Shown here: positions 5,864 to 13,155 of the stretch, piece after piece
How positions within the stretch are numbered: the first letter of the stretch is position 1
How the letters are laid out: each line of letters starts with the position of its first letter
Origin: JBAZOY01 sp041648505
Lineage (GTDB): Bacteria > Desulfobacterota > Syntrophia > Syntrophales > CG2-30-49-12
Length of the DNA stretch: 19,090 nucleotides
Reading direction: 5' to 3'
Assembly (NCBI GenBank): GCA_041648505.1
Contig: JBAZOY010000043.1
Span: forward strand, 1-19,090
Translations under genes and position numbers: made by a program
The notes under the pieces: generated by a model
What the model was told of the DNA's origin: nothing
Seen by the model: the letters and a program-made list of their open reading frames with translations, nothing else
Databases searched by the model: none

Positions 5864-6613
5864 TTACCCCATTTTACTGAGGATAACCGGACCATTATCA
5901 GTAATAGCAACTGAGTGCTCAAAGTGAGCTGAAAGCTTGACGTCTTCTGTCACAACAGTCCAACCATCAGACAATATCCTGACTTTATAGGTGCCTTCAT
6001 TGACCATTGGCTCTATTGCCAACACCATACCGGACTTTAATTCAACACCTCTCCCTCTAACCCCGTAATTCGGTATCTGAGGCTCCTCGTGGAGATTCCT
6101 TCCTATGCCATGGCCAACAAAATCCCTGACCACAGAAAAACCTGCGGTTTCAACACGCATCTGCACGGCAGCTGATATATCACCCAGACGATTTCCGGCT
6201 TTTGCCTCTTTTATACCATCATATAAACCCTGTTCCGTAATCTCCATAAGCCTCGCCGCTTTGGGAGAAACTTTACCGACCGGAACAGTTACCGCAGCAT
6301 CTCCATAGTAACCTTTATAATAAACACCAAAGTCCAAGCTTATAATATCACCTTCCACCAAAACCCTCTCTGAGGGTAGACCATGAACAACTTCAAAATT
6401 AACCGATGTACACAGGGAAAATGGATAACCCCGATATCCTTTAAACGCCGGCACTGCTCCCTTCTTTCGGACCTGACTGAAAGCTACTGAGTCCAGATCT
6501 TTCGTGGTAATACCAGGCTTTACTTTTTCTCTTACTTCGTTCAATATCTCCGCTACAATTAGATTACTTCTTCTTATCTTTTCAACTTCCTCCGGAAGCT
6601 TTAAAATAACCAT
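5864..6613 (-). CDS. map: Methionine aminopeptidase, type I
   Basis: The 249-residue enzyme removes the initiator methionine from new proteins in the cytosol. All metal ligands of the pita-bread fold are present: D94, D105, H168, E201 and E232, together with catalytic H78 (NFEVVHGLP) and H175. Motifs include DFGVYYKGYYGDAAVTVPVG, FVGHGIGRNLHEEP, GMVLAIEPMVNEG and HFEHSVAIT. The absence of an N-terminal extension makes it type Ia like the E. coli enzyme. It follows secY by 24 bases. In many bacteria adk sits between secY and map; here it does not. The ribosome binding site before ATG 6613 is weak (AAGAAAAAG). Confidence 0.98.
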   Translation of the reverse strand: MVILKLPEEVEKIRRSNLIVAEILNEVREKVKPGITTKDLDSVAFSQVRKKGAVPAFKGYRGYPFSLCTSVNFEVVHGLPSERVLVEGDIISLDFGVYYKGYYGDAAVTVPVGKVSPKAARLMEITEQGLYDGIKEAKAGNRLGDISAAVQMRVETAGFSVVRDFVGHGIGRNLHEEPQIPNYGVRGRGVELKSGMVLAIEPMVNEGTYKVRILSDGWTVVTEDVKLSAHFEHSVAITDNGPVILSKMG

Positions 6614-6637
6614 TGCTGCAACTTTTTCTTAAAGTAT

Positions 6638-7948
6638 TTATCCGCGCCTCTTTGCAATACGTCCCTTCTTCATGAATCCCTCGTACTGTCTTGTCAATAA
6701 GTGGCTTTCTATTTGACCTGCCGTATCTAGGGCAACACCGACTACAATCAGCAGCGCTGTACCCCCAAAATAAAACGGCACATTGAAGTAACTCACCAGT
6801 ATACTGGGTAGTACACAGACCGCAGAAACATAAATTGCGCCACTAAAGGTGAGTTTAGTCAAAACACCGTCTATATACTCTGCTGTCTTTTTACCTGGCC
6901 TTATACCTGGAATATAACCGCCATATTTCTTAATATTATCAGATACATCTGAAGGATTAAACGTGACGGCGGTATAAAAGTAACAGAAGAATACGATGAA
7001 GGCCACATAAAGTAGTTCATACCCCCATTTTCCAGGAATCAGAATATCTGCTACCACCTTCATCCATGGATGAGGAATAAAGTTTGCGATTGTCGCAGGG
7101 AACATAATAATTGAGGAAGCAAATATAGGTGGAATAACCCCTGCCATATTTACCTTCAAGGGTAAATGCGTTGTCTGACCGCCATACATCTTTCTTCCCA
7201 CAATTCGTTTCGCATATTGTATCGGTATTTTTCTTTGACCACTCTCAACAAAAACAATAACTCCTACAACAGCAACCATCATGATTAACAACAGGACAAT
7301 AATGAAAATTCCCATTTCACCCGTAGATAAAAGGCGGAAGGTATTGATGATCGCAACCGGACCCCCGCATACAATTCCGGCAAATATAATCAGGGATATA
7401 CCATTGCCGATTCCTTTTTCTGTAATCTGCTCTCCAAGCCACATGATAAACGCCGTGCCGGCAGTAAGCGTAAGCACGGTCATCAATCGAAAGCTCCAGC
7501 CGGGATCAATTACAATGGACACACCGGTAGGACCGGCCATATTTTCGAGTCCGACGGCAATACCAAAACCCTGAATGATACTTAGAAGTACTGTCCCGTA
7601 CCGTGTGTACTGAGTTATCTTTCTTCTTCCCGCGTCACCTTCCTTAGAAAGCTTTTCCAAGTGGGGAACAGCAACGGTCAGTAACTGGAGGATAATGGAT
7701 GCACTGATATAGGGCATAATACCGAGAGCAAAGACAGATAGATTGGAAAGAGCTCCACCGGCAAACATATCAAACAAACCCAGGAGAGAACCTTTGGCTT
7801 GTTCAAAAAAGGCCGCTAATGCCGCCGTATCTATTCCCGGTGTGGGGACATGCGTACCTATTCTGTACACAAACAAAAGAAGAAGTGTGAAAAGTATCCT
7901 CTTCTGAAGTTCCGGTATTTTTGAGATATTTTTAAACCCTTCAAGCAA
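6638..7948 (-). CDS. secY: Protein translocase channel subunit SecY
   Basis: A 436-residue inner-membrane protein with the ten hydrophobic segments expected of SecY, beginning with KRILFTLLLLFVYRIGTHVP (about 17-36) and the plug region after PGID. The second segment (about 70-90, LSVFALGIMPYISASIILQL), cytoplasmic loop C4 with SGQRKIPIQYAKR (236-248), and loop C5 with NPSDVSDNIKKYGGYIPGIR (331-350) that contacts SecA and the ribosome are all present. It forms the SecYEG channel. The start is TTG at 7948, one base after the rplO stop, with GAGG about nine bases upstream inside rplO, so translation is probably coupled. Order rplO-secY is standard. Confidence 0.98.
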   Translation of the reverse strand: MLEGFKNISKIPELQKRILFTLLLLFVYRIGTHVPTPGIDTAALAAFFEQAKGSLLGLFDMFAGGALSNLSVFALGIMPYISASIILQLLTVAVPHLEKLSKEGDAGRRKITQYTRYGTVLLSIIQGFGIAVGLENMAGPTGVSIVIDPGWSFRLMTVLTLTAGTAFIMWLGEQITEKGIGNGISLIIFAGIVCGGPVAIINTFRLLSTGEMGIFIIVLLLIMMVAVVGVIVFVESGQRKIPIQYAKRIVGRKMYGGQTTHLPLKVNMAGVIPPIFASSIIMFPATIANFIPHPWMKVVADILIPGKWGYELLYVAFIVFFCYFYTAVTFNPSDVSDNIKKYGGYIPGIRPGKKTAEYIDGVLTKLTFSGAIYVSAVCVLPSILVSYFNVPFYFGGTALLIVVGVALDTAGQIESHLLTRQYEGFMKKGRIAKRRG

Positions 7949-7949
7949 A

Positions 7950-8393
7950 TCAGATAACCTCTATGATCTGGCCACCAGCGGCTTCAATTTTTACTCTCGC
8001 AGAACGACTGACCATGTCTACCTTCAGTGTCAGAGGGTAATCTATATCTCCTTTCCCCAGTACCTTAATGCCATCACCTTGTCTCTTTATCAACCCTTTG
8101 CTTATCAGAGTATCTTTATCTATGACGGAGCCCTCAGAAAATATCTTTAATTTTTCTATATTGAGTATAACAATATCCTTACGGAAGTGGTTACGGAATC
8201 CCCTCTTGGGTAATCTTCTGGTTAGAGGCATCTGCCCCCCCTCAAAACCGGGTCTTACACCTCCACCCGACCGGGCATTCTGTCCCTTTGCTCCCCTGCA
8301 TGACGTCCCACCATGACCTGATCCGCCTCCACGACCGACTCTTTTTCTTTTCTTTCTTGATCCGTCTGGTGGTTTCAAATTACCGAGATTCAT
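7950..8393 (-). CDS. rplO: 50S ribosomal protein L15 (uL15)
   Basis: The 147-residue protein has the glycine- and arginine-rich N-terminal extension that penetrates the 23S rRNA core (KRVGRGGGSGHGGTSCRGAK and GQNARSGGGVRPGFEGGQMP, residues about 17-56), then PLTRRLPKRGFRN and the globular C-terminal part with the SRSARVKIEAAGG signature. It is a late-assembly protein. ATG at 8393 overlaps the rpmD stop in a TAATG arrangement, pointing to translational coupling, and the stop is one base before secY. Confidence 0.98.
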   Translation of the reverse strand: MNLGNLKPPDGSRKKRKRVGRGGGSGHGGTSCRGAKGQNARSGGGVRPGFEGGQMPLTRRLPKRGFRNHFRKDIVILNIEKLKIFSEGSVIDKDTLISKGLIKRQGDGIKVLGKGDIDYPLTLKVDMVSRSARVKIEAAGGQIIEVI

Positions 8394-8590
8394 TAGTCGG
8401 TTACCTCCTCGAGATCTTCCACTGATAATAAGTGTATGACCTTTTTAACCATCCCGCGAATTTCAGGTGTATTATTCAGCACGACAGTCCTGTTCAATTT
8501 CCCCAGCCCCATTCCACGAAGGATCTGCCTTTGCTTTTCCGGCCTTCCGATATAACTTCTTATCTGTGTTATTTTTAGTTTCTTACTCAC
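8393..8590 (-). CDS. rpmD: 50S ribosomal protein L30 (uL30)
   Basis: The 65-residue protein matches the short bacterial uL30: LKITQIRSYIGRPEKQRQIL (residues 5-24) then RGMGLGKLNRTVVLNNTPEI (25-44) and a C-terminal helix and strand. It binds 23S rRNA domain II near 5S rRNA. The start is GTG at 8590 with AAGGAG about ten bases upstream, 27 bases after rpsE. Its stop shares one base with the rplO start. The tail EDLEEVTD is slightly longer than in E. coli. Confidence 0.97.
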   Translation of the reverse strand: MSKKLKITQIRSYIGRPEKQRQILRGMGLGKLNRTVVLNNTPEIRGMVKKVIHLLSVEDLEEVTD

Positions 8591-8617
8591 AAACCTACTT
8601 CTCCTTCGATATATTCC

Positions 8618-9112
8618 TTAAAGCTCAGTAATATCCTTTCCCCTTAGGGTGGAAATATCTGCTGGATCCCTCAACTGACAGAGCCCGTCCAAGGTTGCCT
8701 TGACCAGATTATGAGGGTTGTGCGAACCGAGGCATTTAGTCAATATATTATGCACTCCTGCCACCTCAAGTACTGCCCTAACAGCACCTCCTGCGATAAG
8801 GCCTGTTCCTTCGGAGGCGGGCTTCAGCAGTACCATACCGGCACCATAATGTCCGATAACTTCAAAGGGAATTGTCCTGTTTATGATAGCGACCTTGGTC
8901 ATGTTTTTCTTGGCCTGCTCCATGCCTTTTCTGATTGCCTCCGGCACCTCATGAGCCTTACCCAAACCGGCTCCCACTAATCCACTACCGTCACCGACAA
9001 CAACCACAGCACTGAACCTGAATCTTCTTCCACCTTTGACTACTTTGGCCGTCCTATTAATCGCTATAACCCTGTCGAGGAATTCCGATTCTCTTATGTT
9101 TTTTTTATCCAA
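8618..9112 (-). CDS. rpsE: 30S ribosomal protein S5 (uS5)
   Basis: The 164-residue protein has the N-terminal double-stranded-RNA-binding-like domain (FLDRVIAINRTAKVVKGGRR, residues 11-30, then FRFSAVVVVGDGSGLVGAGL) and the C-terminal domain with GAGMVLLKPASEGTGLIAGG (94-113) and HNPHNLVKATLDGL. S5 lies at the mRNA entry site and affects accuracy and helicase activity. The start is TTG at 9112, with GGAAG six bases upstream; the frame is closed just above it by TGA, so no upstream start is possible. Confidence 0.98.
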   Translation of the reverse strand: MDKKNIRESEFLDRVIAINRTAKVVKGGRRFRFSAVVVVGDGSGLVGAGLGKAHEVPEAIRKGMEQAKKNMTKVAIINRTIPFEVIGHYGAGMVLLKPASEGTGLIAGGAVRAVLEVAGVHNILTKCLGSHNPHNLVKATLDGLCQLRDPADISTLRGKDITEL

Positions 9113-9152
9113 CGAGCTCTTCCTTCATCTAAAAATTATTGTCTATGGTCAT

Positions 9153-9518
9153 TTAAAATTTGAGTCCAGACTCTCTGACAACATCAGCAAGGGCCTTAAC
9201 CCGACCATGATAAAGATATCTTCCTCTATCAAAGACAACCTGTTCTACACCTATCATTTTTAATCGATTTGCCAATAACTTCCCTACTTCCTTAGACGCA
9301 TCTATCTTTTTCAGACCATCAAGAGTGCCCCTTAATTCTTTGCTTAGTGTTGATGCCTCAGTGAGAGTTTTTCCGCGGTCATCGTCAATCGCCTGGACAT
9401 ATATATGTCCAGTGCTTCTGAACACCGAAAGACGAGGTCTTTTTTCGGTACCATGTATTTTCCCCCTCACCCTTAATTTACGTTTTACCCTGCTTTTTTC
9501 AACTTCTTTTGATGCCAA
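9153..9518 (-). CDS. rplR: 50S ribosomal protein L18 (uL18)
   Basis: The 121-residue protein binds 5S rRNA with L5 and forms part of the central protuberance. It has the basic N-terminus (VKRKLRVRGKIHGTEKRPRL), SVFRSTGHIYVQAIDDDRGK (residues 31-50), and the C-terminal VVFDRGRYLYHGRVKALADV region (94-113) ending ESGLKF. The start is TTG at 9518 with GAGG about nine bases upstream; an ATG at 9539 is in a different frame. The 82-base gap after rplF is one of the larger ones in the cluster and holds a 5-bp inverted repeat CCATT / AATGG at 9537-9552. Confidence 0.97.
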   Translation of the reverse strand: MASKEVEKSRVKRKLRVRGKIHGTEKRPRLSVFRSTGHIYVQAIDDDRGKTLTEASTLSKELRGTLDGLKKIDASKEVGKLLANRLKMIGVEQVVFDRGRYLYHGRVKALADVVRESGLKF

Positions 9519-9600
9519 TGTTCTCTACCTCAGCCACCATTGTTAATAATGGGATGATATTGATATACCGTTTACAAATACTTCCCCCATCTATTTAATC

Positions 9601-10140
9601 TTACGCCCCTACTGATTTGCCAACTTTTCGTCTAACCTGTTCACCCGCATACTTTATTCCTTTACCCTTATAGGGCTCCGGTTTCTTTATCGCTCTTATC
9701 TCAGCAGCAACTTTACCTACCAGTTGTTTTTCAATTCCCGAAACAAGAATATTCACCTGTTTTTCAACCTTAATGTCAATCCCCTCTGGAATCTGATATT
9801 CCACGGGATTGGAATATCCCACAGCCAATTTAACAATTCTATCATTTACCTCTGCCCGATATCCGACTCCTGATATCTCAAGTTTCTTTTCAAAACCTGT
9901 ACTGACACCGGTCACCATATTCCCTATGAGTGTCCTTGCTAAGCCATGGTATGATCTTTCTATTCTGTTTTCAGACAGCCTTTTTACCGCAATGGTTTCA
10001 TTTTCAAGAGTCACCTCAACATACTGCAGCAGCTTCATGGACAAGGTTCCCTTGGGACCACCAACCGTAATGATACCATGGTCTTGAGTGACTTTTACAC
10101 CTGCAGGAACTTGTATAACTTTCCTCCCGACTCTCGACAT
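9601..10140 (-). CDS. rplF: 50S ribosomal protein L6 (uL6)
   Basis: The 179-residue protein has two repeated domains. It starts MSRVGRKVIQVPAGVKVTQD, continues with ITVGGPKGTLS, and the second domain ends with the uL6 signature KPEPYKGKGIKYAGEQVRRK. It binds 23S rRNA near the sarcin-ricin loop and the factor-binding site. ATG at 10140 was chosen because AAGGAG stands about nine bases upstream and the length is standard; an in-frame ATG at 10206 would add 22 unrelated residues and overlap rpsH. It follows rpsH by 40 bases. Confidence 0.98.
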   Translation of the reverse strand: MSRVGRKVIQVPAGVKVTQDHGIITVGGPKGTLSMKLLQYVEVTLENETIAVKRLSENRIERSYHGLARTLIGNMVTGVSTGFEKKLEISGVGYRAEVNDRIVKLAVGYSNPVEYQIPEGIDIKVEKQVNILVSGIEKQLVGKVAAEIRAIKKPEPYKGKGIKYAGEQVRRKVGKSVGA

Positions 10141-10180
10141 AAAATGAATCTCCTTGAAGCTGATATAACTCTTACTAACA

Positions 10181-10582
10181 CTACCACACGTAGCAGAGGA
10201 CTTCACCGCCTACGTTTAATTGTCTGGCCTCTTTATCGGTCATTATACCCCTGGAAGTAGAGATAACGGCAACTCCATACCCATTCAATACTGTGGGAAT
10301 TTTATCACTCTTCACATAAACTCTTCTTCCTGGTTTACTGATCCTTCGAATCTGTGTAATAACAGTTTGCTTCGTATCAGGATACTTAAGAAATACCCTT
10401 AATACCTGATATCCCTTGTTATCTTTTTCAACGTCATAGCCATTTATGTATCCTGACTCTTTCAAAACGCTGGCAATGCTCAGATTAAGCCGGGACAATA
10501 ATACATCAACATCCTTATGATGAACTCTATTGGCATTTCTGATCCTGGTCAGCATATCTGCGATTGGGTCGGTCATTCCCAT
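10181..10582 (-). CDS. rpsH: 30S ribosomal protein S8 (uS8)
   Basis: The 133-residue protein begins MGMTDPIADMLTRIRNANRV, typical of uS8, and ends with the conserved GYGVAVISTSRGIMTDKEAR and GGEVLCYVW segments. It binds helix 21 of 16S rRNA in the central domain. In E. coli it also represses the spc operon by binding mRNA at the start of rplE; the rplX-rplE gap here is only 12 bases and I see no obvious mimic of that site. ATG at 10582 lies 27 bases after rpsN. Confidence 0.98.
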   Translation of the reverse strand: MGMTDPIADMLTRIRNANRVHHKDVDVLLSRLNLSIASVLKESGYINGYDVEKDNKGYQVLRVFLKYPDTKQTVITQIRRISKPGRRVYVKSDKIPTVLNGYGVAVISTSRGIMTDKEARQLNVGGEVLCYVW

Positions 10583-10609
10583 AAACTACTCCTTAAAATA
10601 TTATCCTGA

Positions 10610-10795
10610 TTACCAGCTCGATTTTATGACACCAGGAATTTCCCCCTTAAGGGAATAATTTCTCAGACATATCCTACACATCTCAAATTTTCTGTAAAAT
10701 GCCCTCGGTCTCCCGCAAATGGGACAGCGGTTATATGCCCTGACAGAAAATTTCATTTTCCTTTTGGCCTTTGCCATTAAAGATTTTTTTGCCAC
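10610..10795 (-). CDS. rpsN: 30S ribosomal protein S14 (uS14), short zinc-binding form
   Basis: The 61-residue protein is the short type Z form, with two CxxC pairs (C24, C27, C40, C43) in RCPICGRPRAFYRKFEMCRIC, read here as RCPICG then EMCRIC. The ending SLKGEIPGVIKSSW is also diagnostic. It sits in the 30S head close to S3 and S10. The start is GTG at 10795 with AGAGGA about seven bases upstream, 14 bases after rplE. The zinc form differs from the longer, cysteine-free form of E. coli. Confidence 0.98.
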   Translation of the reverse strand: MAKKSLMAKAKRKMKFSVRAYNRCPICGRPRAFYRKFEMCRICLRNYSLKGEIPGVIKSSW

Positions 10796-10809
10796 ACTTT
10801 TTCCTCTCG

Positions 10810-11349
10810 CTAACTTTTAAACGGCATACCCATGAGTCTTAGGAGTTTTCTACCCTCATCATCCGTTTTAGCTGTCGTAACAATGACAATATTCATCCCT
10901 CTTGCCTTATCGACCTTGTTAAAATCAACCTCCGGAAAAATGAGTTGTTCCTTCACTCCCATGGCGAAATTCCCTCTTCCATCAAGTGAATTTGGCGAAA
11001 TTCCCCTGAAATCTCTGACCTTTGGAAGAGCTACATTTACAAGTCTGTCTAAAAACTCGTACATCATTTCCCTTCTTAAGGTAACGCAACATCCTATAGG
11101 CATCCCTTTACGAAGCTTAAACGTGGCAATTGACCGTTTTGCTTTCGTGATTACTGGTTTCTGACCAACAATCAGGGAAAGTTCTTGCGCAGCAGTATCA
11201 AGGATTTTTACGTTCTGAATCGCTTCACCAAGGCCCATATTGACAACGATCTTCTCCAGCCGAGGGACCTCCATCCGATTTTTATACTCAAATTCCTTAA
11301 TTAATGCGGGAACAACTTCCTTTATGTAATACTCTTTTAATCTTGCCAC
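10810..11349 (-). CDS. rplE: 50S ribosomal protein L5 (uL5)
   Basis: The 179-residue protein of the central protuberance binds 5S rRNA and contacts the P-site tRNA. Diagnostic segments include PRLEKIVVNMGLGEA (residues 29-43), GQKPVITKAKRSIATFKLR (62-80), DFRGISPNSLDGRGNFAMG (113-131) and the C-terminal TTAKTDDEGRKLLRLMGMPF. The start is GTG at 11349, preceded by AAGGA about nine bases upstream, and lies 12 bases after rplX. Confidence 0.98.
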   Translation of the reverse strand: MARLKEYYIKEVVPALIKEFEYKNRMEVPRLEKIVVNMGLGEAIQNVKILDTAAQELSLIVGQKPVITKAKRSIATFKLRKGMPIGCCVTLRREMMYEFLDRLVNVALPKVRDFRGISPNSLDGRGNFAMGVKEQLIFPEVDFNKVDKARGMNIVIVTTAKTDDEGRKLLRLMGMPFKS

Positions 11350-11361
11350 CTTTGCCCGTCC

Positions 11362-11682
11362 TTACGCATCTAGTATCTCATGACATTTTTTACAGAAACG
11401 CACCTTGTTTCCGTCTTCTAATATCCTGTATCCTACTCTGACAGCAGCATCGCACTTGTTACATACAAGCATCACATTGGAAATTTGTATCGCCCCCTCT
11501 TTCTCAACGATACCACCCTTTCCCTTTGCAGTTGGTTTCTGATGCCGCTTGACGAAATTTAACTTCTCCACAATTAACCTGTCTTTATCACTGACGATTT
11601 TGATGACCTTGCCTGTTTTACCTTTTTCCTTACCGGCAATTACCTTCACCGTATCGCCTTTTTTTAATCGTCTTTCCCGCAT
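11362..11682 (-). CDS. rplX: 50S ribosomal protein L24 (uL24) with cysteine pairs
   Basis: The 106-residue protein has the KOW motif near its N-terminus (KKGDTVKVIAGKEKGKTGKV, residues 7-26) and the VEKLNFVKRHQKP segment. It is an assembly initiator for the 50S subunit and lies by the exit tunnel. The C-terminal part contains C74-x2-C77 and C97-x2-C100 (VCNKCDAAVRVGYRI, then RFCKKCHE), a probable zinc ribbon found in many bacterial L24 proteins but not in E. coli. ATG at 11682 is 45 bases after rplN. Confidence 0.98.
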   Translation of the reverse strand: MRERRLKKGDTVKVIAGKEKGKTGKVIKIVSDKDRLIVEKLNFVKRHQKPTAKGKGGIVEKEGAIQISNVMLVCNKCDAAVRVGYRILEDGNKVRFCKKCHEILDA

Positions 11683-11727
11683 CTCCTGTTCCCCGGTTCC
11701 AAATTCTCTCTTCTCCGTCCTCAGAGC

Positions 11728-12096
11728 TTACAACACCTCCGGTGCCAGAGAAATAATCTTCATAAATTGTTTTGCCCTAAGTTCACGAGCAACAGGTCCA
11801 AATATTCTTGTTCCTACAGGTTCCAATTGATTCGTAATCAAAACAGCAGAGTTGTCATCAAATTTCAGATATGAACCGTCTGGTCTCCTTACTTCTTTCG
11901 CCGTACGAACTACCACGGCCTTCATAACATCCCCTTTTTTGACCTTTGCGTTTGGAATGGATTCTTTGACGGATACGACGATGATATCACCCACACTGGC
12001 ATACCTTCTTTTTGACCCACCTAGGACCTTAATACAGGCAACCTTCTTTGCCCCCGAATTATCAGCCACTTTTAATATGGTCTGCATCTGTATCAT
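11728..12096 (-). CDS. rplN: 50S ribosomal protein L14 (uL14)
   Basis: The 122-residue protein begins MIQMQTILKVADNSGAKKVA and carries the uL14 signature around GDVMKAVVVRTAKEVRRPDG, ending VGTRIFGPVARELR and ISLAPEVL. It sits at the subunit interface and is the target of the silencing factor RsfS. In E. coli rplN is the first gene of the spc operon; here it follows rpsQ after 105 bases, the largest gap inside the cluster, which contains two inverted repeats. Confidence 0.98.
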   Translation of the reverse strand: MIQMQTILKVADNSGAKKVACIKVLGGSKRRYASVGDIIVVSVKESIPNAKVKKGDVMKAVVVRTAKEVRRPDGSYLKFDDNSAVLITNQLEPVGTRIFGPVARELRAKQFMKIISLAPEVL

Positions 12097-12148
12097 AAGA
12101 ATAACCTATTATCAGTCATACTTTATTCGCTCACCATCAACCGTTGTC

Positions 12149-12194
12149 CATCTTCAATTCCTCATGAAGATGAATTTCGGCAAACGGCAGCCGA
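12149..12194 (-). promoter_or_regulatory. Two tandem inverted repeats in the rpsQ-rplN gap
   Basis: First, CATCTTCA (12149-12156) and TGAAGATG (12165-12172) form a perfect 8-bp stem with an 8-base loop. Second, TCGGC (12177-12181) and GCCGA (12190-12194) form a 5-bp stem with an 8-base loop. They lie where E. coli has the S10/spc operon boundary. No T run follows either on the minus strand, and I found no convincing -35/-10 pair for a spc promoter, so RNA processing, stability or translational control is possible. Confidence 0.4.
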
Positions 12195-12201
12195 TGAATT
12201 A

Positions 12202-12459
12202 TTATACTGCCTTCTCCATAATTTTACTTAACCGCCACCGCTTATCTCTGCTCAGTGGTCTCGATTCGACAATGAGGACCTTATCTCCCGTATTACAAAT
12301 ATTTTCCTCGTCGTGGACCTTGTATCTGACATATTTTTTCACGTATTTATGAAAGACCGAGTGCTTGACCAGTCTTTCTGCGCGAACAACAATAGTCTTG
12401 TTCATTTTATCACTCACCACGACTCCTGCAATGTTTCTTTTCTGACCCCGATCACCCAT
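12202..12459 (-). CDS. rpsQ: 30S ribosomal protein S17 (uS17)
   Basis: The 85-residue protein has the OB fold of uS17: QKRNIAGVVVSDKMNKTIVV (residues 6-25), then KYVRYKVHDEENICNTGDKV (42-61) and LIVESRPLSRDKRWRLSKIM. It is a primary 16S rRNA binder of the 5' domain. ATG at 12459 comes two bases after the rpmC stop with GGGGAGGA upstream inside rpmC, so the two are probably coupled. It is the last gene of the S10 group. Confidence 0.98.
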   Translation of the reverse strand: MGDRGQKRNIAGVVVSDKMNKTIVVRAERLVKHSVFHKYVKKYVRYKVHDEENICNTGDKVLIVESRPLSRDKRWRLSKIMEKAV

Positions 12460-12461
12460 GT

Positions 12462-12656
12462 CTACCGGTCCTCCCCTTTTTCCCTCAGAACAGTTTTTAG
12501 GCGGGCGATATCCTTTCTGGTAGAGCCTATTACAGAAGGGGTTTCTAATTGCCCGGAAGTATAGCGAATCCGGAGCTTGAAAAGCTCTTCCTTTAGATCT
12601 TTGCTTTTCTGCCTCATCTCGTCGATACTGAGTTCTCTAATTTCCTTAATTTTCAC
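12462..12656 (-). CDS. rpmC: 50S ribosomal protein L29 (uL29)
   Basis: The 64-residue protein is two antiparallel helices: MKIKEIRELSIDEMRQKSKD and LKEELFKLRIRYTSGQLETP, then RKDIARLKTVLREKG. It lies at the exit tunnel next to L23, a docking area for trigger factor and SRP. The start is GTG at 12656 with AAGGAA eight bases upstream, 30 bases after rplP. The position between rplP and rpsQ is the standard one. Confidence 0.97.
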   Translation of the reverse strand: MKIKEIRELSIDEMRQKSKDLKEELFKLRIRYTSGQLETPSVIGSTRKDIARLKTVLREKGEDR

Positions 12657-12686
12657 TATAGTTGTTCCTTCGGTCTAATATCTGAA

Positions 12687-13097
12687 TCACTGGTTCCTTG
12701 AAATAAACTTAGTAGCTATCGGAAGTTTGTGCGATGCCAACCTCAATGCCTCTGTGGCTATCTCTTTTGTAACTCCTTCCATTTCATAGAGAACAACCCC
12801 AGGTTTTACGACAGCCACCCACTCTTCAGGCGATCCCTTTCCTTTTCCCATTCGAGTTTCAGCAGGCTTCTTTGTGACTGACTTATGGGGAAATATCCTG
12901 ATCCATATCTTCCCTCCCCGTTTTACATGGCGTGTCATGGCAACACGCGCAGCCTCAATCTGCCTTGCTGTGATCCATCCACATTCAGCGGCTTGCAAAC
13001 CATATTCCCCAAAAGCTATATTGCAACCTCTGGTGGCTTTACCACCCATACGGCCCTTCTGTAGCTTTCTGTATTTGACCCTCTTGGGCATAAGCAT
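12687..13097 (-). CDS. rplP: 50S ribosomal protein L16 (uL16)
   Basis: The 136-residue protein starts MLMPKRVKYRKLQKGRMGGK and has the signature KRGGKIWIRIFPHKSVTKKP (residues 59-78) and the RMGKGKGSPEEWVAVVKPG loop (82-100) that reaches the peptidyl transferase centre. It organises the A-site region and is required for late 50S assembly. ATG at 13097 is preferred over the ATG two codons later because GGGAAGG stands ten bases before it. It follows rpsC by 58 bases. Confidence 0.98.
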   Translation of the reverse strand: MLMPKRVKYRKLQKGRMGGKATRGCNIAFGEYGLQAAECGWITARQIEAARVAMTRHVKRGGKIWIRIFPHKSVTKKPAETRMGKGKGSPEEWVAVVKPGVVLYEMEGVTKEIATEALRLASHKLPIATKFISRNQ

Positions 13098-13113
13098 AAT
13101 TCAGTAACCTTCC

Positions 13114-13137
13114 CTCATAAGTCATATGATGTATGAG
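13114..13137. repeat. Imperfect 24-base palindrome between rpsC and rplP
   Basis: CTCATA (13114-13119) and TATGAG (13132-13137) flank a palindromic core TCATATGA (13122-13129), separated on each side by two mismatched bases. It sits between the rpsC stop and the rplP ribosome binding site. It could form an RNA hairpin in the S10 transcript; function is not evident. Confidence 0.35.
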
Positions 13138-13155
13138 CGACATTTGCTTTATCGT

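Noticed and set aside
10141..10206. Upstream ATG extending L6 by 22 residues
   Set aside because: The extension is not conserved, overlaps rpsH, and the internal ATG at 10140 has a proper ribosome binding site and gives the canonical start.
12097..12201. A spc-type promoter in the rpsQ-rplN gap
   Set aside because: TTGATG and GATAAT are present but 21 bases apart; no pair with acceptable spacing was found.
11852..12352. Plus-strand open frame of 166 codons across rplN and rpsQ
   Set aside because: It is antisense to two certain ribosomal genes, has no ribosome binding site that stands out, and its sequence resembles no family.
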